Assembly (NCBI RefSeq): GCF_949628215.1
Contig: NC_134278.1
Span: 106,559,277 to 106,623,276, forward strand
Direction of reading: 5' to 3'
Origin: Phalacrocorax aristotelis
Lineage: Eukaryota > Chordata > Aves > Suliformes > Phalacrocoracidae
DNA length: 64,000 nt
Shown: positions 13,901 through 25,900 of the stretch, one piece after another
How the letters are laid out: the number at the start of each line of letters is the position of its first letter
How positions within the stretch are numbered: the stretch's first letter is position 1
Translations under genes and position numbers: made by a program
Notes under the pieces: model-generated
The model's database searches: none
Told to the model about the DNA's origin: nothing
Seen by the model: the letters and a program-made list of their open reading frames with translations, nothing else

Positions 13901-16900
13901 ATTTACGACAAGAAAATTTAAGCTAACATCCTCCTCTGCATGTAGTATCCAAACTAAGTCTCTCAGAAGAGCTGATGGAGCGTAACAGTCATTTGCTGGA
14001 TAAGCCTGCATTAGTCTTAGAAAGGTCAGTTTTCAAAATTACTTTTTTTTTTTTTTAACAAGGCTGAAAATACAAAACATGGCATAGAAATCAGTCTGAA
14101 CAATGAAATGGGGCAAAAATCAAGAACCTCCTATGTAAGGAGAAGGTAAACAATATATATATATTTTGCATATGGCACCAAGTAATCAGTGAATTTACAC
14201 ATTTATTTCTGGTCAGATACGAAGAGTGCAGGTGAAGATCAGGAGAGAAGAATGAGTGAAAGTCAGCCAGGACACGCAAGAACACAAGAGGACACTTTTT
14301 CCTGCTGCAAGCACTTTAACTTGCAAAGTGAAAGTGCTGCCTGCTTTGGGAGAGGATTTGAGATCTGTAAAGAGGTGATGGATTTACTTTTGCAGTCATT
14401 ATAAAAATCCATGTAATTTAGCAAACGTAAGCCTTTGTTGTTTGCTTTTTTGAAGTGGAAAAGGATAGCAAAGAGGAGATGCAGTCTTTGTAACTGCTGT
14501 TTTGATATGTTTGGACACCTGAAAATTTCAGCTTTGTCTTCAACGGGCATTGCTGCACAACAGCTAGTCTGCATGTACGTGACTCCCATATAGCAACCAG
14601 GTAGGTTCCCTACAGACCAGGAGCAGAGAAGCAAAAATTACTTTCCCTGCAAGGAGTTTTGAACCCAAAGTAATGCTAAATACCAGAACAGAGATGGGAT
14701 TTGGGCTTTTTGCTACTGTAGGCAGCTCCCTACTGCTTCTCCCTGCTGGCATCTATGCAGGTTAAGAGGAGGTGGTCATCTGATCACAGTGAAGAAAAAA
14801 CAAATTGCAGCAGCCATTATGATTATGTTCTGTAGCATTAGTACAGATCAGTAAACATTATTTTGCTCTGCTACGCTTGGTGTTCTGTCACATCCTCTTC
14901 CCAGCTAATATAACATCTTAATCCAGTCCACAGCCTTCATAGAGACAGTCTTAAAAGCAATTAAGACATTTGCTCTTCCTTGGGAAGTTGGTATAGAGCC
15001 TTACATCTTTGATACCTAAAAATCCCACGGTTAAATTTACTTCTGGCCCATTTATACTATGAGTTTTGGTTCTGCATTGTTCTTTCAGTACGAAATTGCA
15101 ATTCCCACCTGTTCAATCTGGATTTAAAGTTAAAATATTCTCTCAAGTTTTTGTCTTGCCAGGCTAGAGTGTTTGGCTTATTTTAGTTTTCTCTGGTAAC
15201 AGAAAGTTTCCATTGGTCTACTCAGTTTATATTTTGCTCAGGAAGTGAAAGTACGCAAATCCTACCAGCAATACTAGATCACAAAATTTTCTTCTGTATC
15301 TCCAAATACCTCATCAGAAACTACAAACCTATTTGTCCTGTTCCTAGAAGTCTAACGTGGTACTTTCATTCTGGACTGCATGTAGTGATTCAAGCAATAA
15401 CTAAGGAAAGTAAATTGAACAAAATAGCCCTTATTTTTAAGTGGCTTAGATAGCAACTGAAATAAACAGATTGCAATATCATCGTTACAACAGCAGAATA
15501 AAAAGTAAAAGTGTTCATTATTAGACCTTGTGCCATTTCAAGGTCTAAAAAAAATATGTACTCTGGCTTGTTAAAAAAGAAAAAAATCTCAAACCCCTTT
15601 GCAGAAAGGGGTAATTGTCCTTTTTTTCCCCCCCGAGGCAGTTAAACCGATACATTGAAGTCACTGCAAAGCTGAGTATGGAATCTAAACCCATCAGTCT
15701 CTTACTCAGCATCCTTTGTTGTAGAACTGCAAAGTTTTATTAATAATCCTAGATACCACTTCATGGGAATGTTGAAGTTTTGCACTCCCCTCATATTCTC
15801 AAGAAACTTGAATTCTACAGTATCAGGAAAATCACAAATGCATTAAGTTGATTGAGGAAACAATCAAATGTTTATACACTTAACTGTGTTTTTCTAGTCT
15901 TGTTCATAAATAATTTAATGTTTACCAAAAGAATCTACCCAAAAAACCAAAACCTGAACATACCCCAAACACAGCATTCATCTGTAAAGCTAACAGTAAG
16001 TACTCATTAGAGGAGACAAATGTTTTTCTCTACACTTATTAGTAGAAAGTGTCTCAATAAAAAAACCACATATTAGTTGAAATGCATAACCTCATGGTGG
16101 CTTTGAAAGAACATAAAAATTATTATTGGAAAAATGTCATTTAATTTTAAAATGCAAAGAAAATATTTAGTTTCCAATAATTCACAACCAGTAAAACTGT
16201 AAACATATTAACAAGAGAAATGTAGGGGAAATGTCATTTGAGCAGGTAGTGATAGCATACATCTCTTAGAAAACTTGGAAGATCTCTCAGGAGATGGTGA
16301 AGGTAATAAGAGATGCATCTATGTCCACAGAATGGCAAAAATATATGATAAAATTTTGTTTCTATCAGAAGTTGTCAAGACCTTGACCACGTAAAAACCC
16401 TGTGATTTCAGCAGGTTGCAAGCTAAACCTCTTTACTACAGGTCATACTCTTTGCAGTAACAGTCAAAACAACAAACTGACATTCACCGTTAAGCTATCT
16501 GTTACCTCCTTTTTGGCTTCTTTTTTGGGATCATAATCACTATCATTTCCATCCATTGGATGAGCTTCTTCTACGTCATCATCACTGAGGACAGACAATA
16601 AGAAGCTGGTAATTGTATCTATTTTTAACGGCAAATATAAATATGTATCAGGGTAAGACAGAATTATCTACTCTAAGTATATGGCATCTCAAAGTTAATT
16701 GTAGTTTTCAAAAGAGAGCTGTTACAAACATATTCGCTTTATTAGATTCTAATAATTATTATCATAATAAACAAGCAATCCTAAACTGTAGTTTCAAAGC
16801 AATGCTGGTACTGCTGCCAAAAATTTTGGTGTCACCTTTCTTCAACCACTTTTGCCAGTGGCCACACTTACATGGTCAACTAGACCAAGGCTAGAAATAA

Positions 16901-19900
16901 CCTTGCATTTGCCATGTTAGTTCTAATAGATATATTCTCAAACCACTGCACCAGGTGTATGAATAAACCCTTGAGGAAGTCTGTGGGGAGCAAAAGGGGA
17001 CAAGATTGGAAAACACAGGACTGCTTTTTCACCAAAGTGCTCAGATCTAGAAAATTGGGGGGGAATGAAATCGGCTGAATTAATCAGAGAAAATATTGAA
17101 AAGACAACAGTTAGTTTAGCTGAGTCCAATCCAGTCATTCACACAATATAATTTCTGAGTAAATTAATGTAAAAACAAAACAATTCGAGTTATTAAAAAA
17201 ACCAAAATGCTGCATTAGAAGCAAATTTATTTTCTTCTGTGGTTTTTCAGCTACCGGGTCACTAAGTAAGCGTATGATTTTTACATTTCAGGAGTTGTTT
17301 TCAATAACATAATTAAATAGACCCTTTTGCTCTAGCTAGGCAGCTTAAGGATGTAAAAAATCACACTTTCCGACATAAACATGTTACTTACACAGTCAAC
17401 GTATTAAATCACTTCTTCTACCCAAGATAATTTAAAACTATTTTGAGCTCTAATTCTCATTGACTGATAGCTGTTCTGTCTCCTAAAAATAAGATTTACA
17501 TTTATATAAAGTTTTCTTTTAAAACAATACTTGGCCATTCTAATTGCTACAGCTCTTTACAGTGGTTGAACTTTCAGTTTTAATTCCATTTCAGTTAAAA
17601 AAAAAACCCAAACAATAAAAAAGGCCACCAAGAAAACCCCCATGCCCGCAAAAACACACTCCTCCCCACACAGTAATATATGGTTAGACTTCTCAAAGCA
17701 TTATTTCTAAACCACCTCCCCAGACTTCAGGTTTTTTAAACCCTTGTTTTTACAGTTTTCCATTAAAGCACTTACGGTGTTATTAAAACTCACACCAACT
17801 GGAGAGATATAGTTCTTAAAGCAGAGGTACCAAACCCCTTGCTAAAAGCAGAGACATCACCACAGATGCTCAAACCTAAAAACACGTCTCACACTGAAAC
17901 GTAATAGCTGGAAATTACTCTGAAGTCTCTACCTAGGAAGACTTCAGTCTCTGGTTAGCTGCTTAAGAAGATAAAACTTACCTGTCACCTTGATTATTTC
18001 TGTTAGCTAGTTTTCGAGCCTGCCGATCCATCAAACTTGTCCTAGAGCGAGTTTTTTTCCAAGAATAGTAATATTTTACAAGGCTTGCAATAGTCTTGTC
18101 TGGAAGCTAGAAGAATTCATTAACATATTAATACTTTTAAAAATTAAAATTCCACCCAAGATTATAATGCTGCTGTATTTACAACCACCTTTACCCAAAT
18201 ATTTAAAATGCATGGATGAGGTGGAAAGGAAGGGTGTATTTCATATACATTTTAAAAAAGGGGGAAGGGGGAAAGGCTTTTTTTATTAAGAGTGAAAAAG
18301 CTATAGGTCCAAGACTTATGATGAAATTAACTGCTTCTGATTAAAATATTACTTTACCATTTGCTGGATCCTGTGAAAGCTCTTTCCATGGAAGCTAAAT
18401 GCTTGTTCAAATAGGACTTTATCTTCAACTGTCCATTCATCAGGGAAAGGAGTGAAGTTAGGGAGATCCGCAAGGGACTTCTCAATATTGTGTTTATGCC
18501 AGAACAACATGCCGAGAGCCTTTGAAAAGAAATAGTCCCTTTTTGGATTTAGTCAACTTTCTAAAATGTTGAGACAACTTAAAAAAACCCAACAATTTAT
18601 TTATTTAAAATAAAATTTTACTATCAGAACCCCTTCTCAAAACATATTTACAATTCTATTAGCTATGTACTATAGGTTACAAAATTCTCTTTGGAAAAAA
18701 TACGAAGAGTGGGCACATCTGTACTTTATTAAAGCTATGAAAGCCAGACAATTTAAGGTTGGCATGGCAGCAGTAATTCTGAAGTAGCATGAACTAGGCT
18801 GATAGGCTCAAATCTGACCTGCTTTCTTTCTTTACAAGCATGTATCACCTACACAGCTCCTTATAGGTCTTCAGGCCTTTATTACCAGCCCACTGAAAAA
18901 AGAAAATAAAAATACTTTTCAGCAGCCAGAGGATCAACCATCCAAAATGCAAGCCTGAAAGTTCAAAGTGAGAGTCATCTTTCCACAACTCTCCAATCCA
19001 CAAATAACAGCACGGCCACTTCCATGTCACATGCACCTAACAAGATTTGAAATTTAAATATATTCTTACATAATTTCATTCCTCAATATTCTTAAAGAAT
19101 TTTATGTTGATTAGACTTTCTGCCAGGGAATCAATGACAGATTTGTTGCCAAGTCTGGCATGGGAATTGGGAAATGTAACCCACTCAATTTCAACCATAC
19201 AGTGCAGACATGATCACCAGTTGTTCATCAGCTCCCCAAACCCCTGATTACACATCTTCCAATAACCAGGACATAACAAACGTCTTTTCTTGTTAAAATG
19301 GGAAGCAACAAGCACCTCTTGCGAAGATAATTTCTATTTCCCTGAGAAGAGTCTACCAATATTTTGTACCAGAAGTTGTTTTGAAAATTAGTCTTTTTTG
19401 TTGACTTATTTTGAGTTCCCTCAGTTCCCTCTCTCCCCTAAAAGCCAAGCCATAAACAAACACCACCAAACTGCAGATATTCTGGACATCATAACATTGG
19501 CAGCCTCTTTTCCAGATAGCAGTTGACTAGCCAGTCTTTGCTATTATGAGCTTATATCCTCCAAAACTCGATCAGACAACTTGTTTCCACTTCTACAGCA
19601 AATACTTTTTTTCAACAGGTAATCGCACTTTTACATAAATTGGTTGTTGAAGAAAATTGCAATAGACGTAAGTGCAGACCAAAAGTTTTATCCTGTACTT
19701 TTTACAGGATGGTGACTAAAGTTTATTCAAAAAAAAAAAAGGGAACTGGTTTGTTACACTCAAACCTAGAATTTTATTCAGTTTTCCTGCCTCTGAAAAA
19801 ACACTCAAAGTTGGTTTGGCTCTTTATTTTTTTTTTAAATATGCAAGACCTTACAGTGCTGTCCCTGGGGTAGTTTATGGTTCAAAATTGTACCATATTT

Positions 19901-22900
19901 TAATTCTAATACTAAACATTGATTTGTAAGCTGCTTTCCTACGAAATTCATTAGCTAAATATACACACACAATTGCATGACATGCCCAGTGTATCAAGAA
20001 ACATACCAAACCTTTCAAAAGTGCACATTACAAGCTGAGCATGTCATGAAAACAAAGAGCTCAATCTTTTGCAGAGAATCCAGACCACAACTGTATGCAG
20101 ATCCATTTAACTGCAGTGTTTGCTGCCGTGCCTGAAGAGAAACAGCGTTAATTAATGGTAACCAAGGGAAAAAAAAAAAGAGTTGTGTTATACTTTTATA
20201 TTAAAAAAAAAATCCTTTACATGAGCACACTCATTTCACGGCACTTACCTGTTCCACATTGTATCCATGTTTTTCCTTTGCTATTGCTATATATTCATCC
20301 ACTGTAACAAAGCAATGTCAGAATTATTCTTTAGTACTTTTAGTTCTGCTGTAAGATGGCACAGAATCAGCCATCTAACACGGGAAAACAGCATTCCCAT
20401 GCTTTAATACACTACACAGGCCCAGGTCCCCCCAAAACATTAAATATATTCATAGCTTTATTAATAATAAACAAGCCCACTGTCTTTAATCCAACATTTA
20501 GTTTGATAAACTTTTTACACAAACTAATCCTCAGTGAAAAGGATGCTTTATTTCACATTTTTATTACAACAAAGCCACAGATGCTCATAATTTATTTATT
20601 TAAATCAGGGGCTAGCTGGTTATTGAAAGGAGATGTCTTCTTGAAACCTACTCCTAAGCACGCAGGCACACTGGAGGGTGTGCAGACACCTGGGTTCATT
20701 TTAAATTGAACTACTGCTACTGTTCCTATTCCCAAACAGGTTAAAAATTAACATAGAGATCCTAGATCAATGATTATGCATATCCTCGATATTAATATAG
20801 TTTTCACTGACCAACATTAATTTTAACCATGGCTTGAAGTCATTATTCAACCGAGAATACAAAAATTCAATAATTAGGTCATCAAATTCACCAATAACAT
20901 TTTTTTATAATCATATTTGACCATACCAGAGGAGCTTTGAGTTGAACACTTTCCATCATTCTGCAATAAAGTCCTGCTAGTTTTGACCTTCAATGGGTAC
21001 TTTTTTTTTTAAAAGAAACAAACTCTTTCCATTCACCTTCTACAGTTCACAATTAAGTGGCAACTAAATGTAGTTGAAAGGAAGCATGATTGACAAACAG
21101 AAATAATTATATCCTCATTATTCAAACAGACCAGAGATGTCCTTACAACAAAGAGTTAATTGTACTTTAAAGGAATGAAGAAAGTGTTTAACAGCCATAG
21201 CTTTACAGCATTTTATTCCTAACTGTTCTGCAGTAGTAAAAGGTATGTTCCCTGAAATGTAGCGGGACACAAACCTCTAACTACTGGTAACAGAAAGGAA
21301 TTCTCCTGAGGACCAGGTTCTCACAACCGCATCCTCAAAGTTTATTCCTCTACATATGACATATGGGAAATTCTAGCATAGGAGGCAGGTTTAAACTAGA
21401 TTAACCAGATAATTCATCACATTTAGTCAGATAACTGCTGTATTTCAGGTCAATTTGGAAGGGAGAAAATGCTCGGTTTTTCCGGAGCATTCACCTTGAA
21501 CTAGGCCTCAACACATCTTTTCTGAATTTATCTGCTGCAACTCCTTCTCCTAAAAATTTAGAGCAGCAAGTTCCTCATGTTTAGAAGTATTATTCTTTTA
21601 TTAGTAACTAAAGGTTTCACAGAAACTGATGATGGTACAACACAGGCAGAGTGGTTTGAAGTAAAGACTTAACTATAAAATAAGAGAAGGTTCTTTCCTT
21701 ACCCCAGAGTCCTCTAAAAAAAAAAAATAGAAGCTTTACATTTAAGTTACTAGTTTGCAATTTCGCTGTGTGTAAAATAATGAGTGAACAGGCACACCAG
21801 AAACAATTATTTAGATATACTTAAGCATCCAAATTCCTAAGCAGGGAAGGACTTACACTTGGCATCTGGAATATTATGATATGGAGACCATACAAGCATC
21901 CCTCCATTATCTTTATCAGTATATTTTGTGGCACCTGTAAGAAAACAAGTAACTCTCAGTACTTATAAATATGATCTAGAGAACAACTATTCATAGAATA
22001 AGTAAAAGTCAACAATACTAAGAAGTCCAGCCCAACTATTAAGGCGGGGGGAAGCATTAATTCCATATTATTTCCATAAGACATCGAAGGGCTGAATTTG
22101 AACACTACTCTTATAAGGTTCAGTCATAACTGGATATTAGACAGGACCCTGGTTACCACGACTGGAGCATTAAAGAACATTGCTAAGGTTGGCATGGATA
22201 CAAAATTCAGAGGTACTTGTGTTGGAACAGTCCTCCAGAAGTTATGATTGTCTATTAGTACTCCAACATTTACCACTAACATGGAAGTATCAGGTTCTAC
22301 TGTGATAAGACATACTTCCTTAAAACAAAAATATGAGGTAAAGGGTAGAATACAGTCACTATCCCTGATCCTTTCAAAAGGAACTATACTAACTATGCCA
22401 GAAAAAATTCTGTTCATCCCTCTCTCCCCAGTTTTGACTTTCATAGCCATGTAACTTTGATATTCGTAGCCAACCATATTTTGTAGCTATAGAAAGTACT
22501 TAAATGTAACAGTAATCTTTTTTGTTTTGTTGGGTTTTTTTGGGGGGTTGGGTTTTTTTGGGGGATTTCTGTTTGTTTGTGCTTCACCTCCATCTCAACA
22601 CAGCAAGGAAGCAGTCCAAGTTACCTAACCTACCAGGAAGACAGAGACATTTCTGCAATACTGATACAACTTTGTACAAAGCGCTAAATCATAGTATTTG
22701 ATTTTTAAAAACATGCTGTAAAATAAAAGGAAATTCCCCAATACGGGAAAAGTACTAATAGTTTTCATGAACATTTTACAAATGTAGGGTACTATGTAAA
22801 GCCTGTTACAAGCTATTTGTTTACAACAGTTTATCTTCCTAAGATATTGCTTAACAATTGCAGCATTTACACTTGTGTCAGCATGAATATCTTGAGGAAT

Positions 22901-25900
22901 CACCCTCAGAAGAACTTTTCTTGAATCCTTCTTGGAGAAGGAGATATTTTTTTTTTAATTCAGTGAAACAAGTAACTTTTCATTCCATTTTAAGCTTCTA
23001 CTCTTTATATTTAGATTCTACACCTTGTTGAAGGAAAACAAAACAAAAAAATTAATGCTTCAGAAATTACCACAACTTAGTACTTTCTAATTAGGTACTA
23101 TGTTTTGTTGCTCTTCCCTCTTTAGTTTGGCAGTGTTTTGTATTTGCTATCATCTTTGCAATCTTTAGATCCATTGTGACTCTGAACTTGAAAATCAGTT
23201 AATTAGAAAAAAAACTAAAAGAACTCATGCATCTTCCAAAATGAGATGTGTAAGACAGATGACCTAAATGTACCATAAACTCTGTAACAAGGTAAAAATG
23301 TACATACATTCATAAAGCACAAATATCAAGGCATAAACTGTACTAAAGTCTGAAGGGGTTTTGGCATAGAAAAACAAATACCTAATATAACATTCTACTT
23401 TAGAACAAAAAAGCATGCCATTTTTAGTCATGAAATATTGTATTCCTAATGAAGACTAATGCGAACATGTTACAGGCACATTTCTCTTGTCCACTCAGTT
23501 TTTACCACAAGTAAATGACCACTACCCTGTACTCCACTTTAAGAGATAAAGAAAAAACAGGACTGCTAGAGAATGCATCAAAATTTCAGACTGTGAGCAA
23601 GAAATGTCTAAATTTAACATGAGCATACCCTCAGTTTTTCCTTCCAAAAAAAACCCCAAAAAACAGACAGACACCTACAGACAAGTGGATACCATAGATG
23701 TTTTCAGCTATTGAATATTCAAGTACTAAAGTAAAAAAAAAAACAACTTAGTTTCAGAGTCCCATCATTTGCACCTGCAGGAGATCATGTATGTGGTGAC
23801 AGTCCCCTACTGAGGGGTCACCCTCATGTAACTAACAAGCAGCTCCCACCAGAACACCCCTTTTCAAAGCAGTGCTGTTCAGTAGGAATCAGACAACTGT
23901 TTCCATTCAGGTGGCATCTTCATACTGCCAAAAGGAAAGCAAAGATGACAAAGGAAGGATAGGATGCATACAGGTAGGTCTGTGCTCAAAGAAGGGTATC
24001 CTGCCCTCAACACAGGATGACCACAGCTAAATTACAGGGATCTCTCCATCTCCACATGTAGGACCTTTATGATCTACCTTTTTGAGAACTGCTTCTTGTC
24101 CTTCTTTGTGCCCTAAGTATTCAACTGAGAAGCACCCTCCCCACATGCCCCCCCCCCCCCTTGTGTCTCAAGGGCAATGGGATCTTTATCTGCAAGATCC
24201 AGTCTTATTACGGACATCCGGAAATACCAGGCAAGGTGTTAACCAAAGCAGGTGAGAAGAGCAGAGTTGCAAGCCAGTAAGGAAGGGAAAGACCATGAGC
24301 TACATTTTAAGTATAACAAGCCTCCCCCGCCCAAACCCCACATTCAAGCCACTTAGGAGGAGGTTTCTGTACTTCAGCTCCTTGTGCTCCCCTGCCAATA
24401 ACGCTTAGAAAATGGGGCTAGCTGAAGATGACCCACAGGCATCCTCCACTGCTTCCAGAAGAGGGAAACTGTAGCAACAAACAGACACTTTCTAAATTTC
24501 AGCTTAGCATTAGAAGTTAGGTACATGCAGATGATGCTGTTCTGTACACAACTCCAAGTACTGAGAATAAAATGAAAATCTGGAGGCATACAAGACTCAA
24601 TAAGGGCACTGTGGGACAACATGGTAATTTAAAAGTATATTAGTTTCCAGCATACCAAGTACCAACAACTGCTTCAGACTAAGCTTTGAGAGTAGTAACA
24701 GAAACACAGAAACTAACAGGAGGAACAACCGAATTTCTAAAATAAAGGACTTAATCTTAAAAATAAATAAGTAAATAAACAAATAAATACACCCCCACCC
24801 CCCAGCGAATGTAAGGACAGATGGTATGGAATAAATGGAAAATTTTGTATACTTCACCACATTATTTAATAATTTCAGAGAGCCTGTTTTCATATAGGAA
24901 GAGTAGAGGGAGAAAAGTTTTAAGGACGTGTACAGAAATGGATTCTATAAGTGACCTTAAAAGGTATAAAATATTCCGCTTGATAGACCCCATGCCCCAC
25001 CCTCCCCCACCTCACCCTCTGAGAAAAAAAAAGGAATTAAGTATTTCAGCATTAAGTAAGTAGAATTCATACTAAAGTCTTTGGGAAGTCCAAACCTGAG
25101 TAGAATAAAACTTCTCTAGCAGTTATCTCACGTGTTGATGACATAACAGTATGGTATATCTCCAGTGATGGCATTCTCCACTACGCTTTCCAAGAGAATG
25201 CAAATAGCCCACAACATAAGGACACAAACTTTGTAACATCCTGCTACATATAGGTGGGTCACAAAGAACAACAAGAAACAATTTCACCTCGAGAACCTAA
25301 AGTACTATAGGAAAACAAAATCTGGAGTGCAGGATATGGTTTATTAACTCAGTAAATTAGGTAAGGAGAGTTAAGATTTTTATTTTATTAAAACCATTTT
25401 TTTTCAGTGAGAAAATTTATCTCATTGCAGTAGTATCTAGTGACAATTAAAAATGTTATGTCTACTACAGCTCTATCTGAAGGCTTGCTTGTAAAAGGGT
25501 ATGGTGGGGGAAGGGGTAAGAAAAAGTATCTTTAACTTCTCCTAATTATTGCTTTCAACAACAATCCACTTCTTCCAAGAGCACTGACAAACACTTGATT
25601 CACTTTTTCTTAAAAAAAACCCCCCACACTTATTTTATACACAAACTCAGGTTAAAAAAATGCTTACTACCATCACGTTTAACATTTGTAAATGTTTATA
25701 ACTTCAATCATGAATGTTTTGTTCCTCAATGTATTGTCATAGAGCATTGCTTACAGATATGTTTCAACACAGGCTAAGTGAGGCCAAAGGATTGGTATTC
25801 ATATTCTACTCGTTTTAGTATTCTCTGTGTGTACCAGAGGGCCAACTTTGTATCTTAGACTCCTATCTAGTTTCATCCATCACTGATTCCCTTCTTCCAC

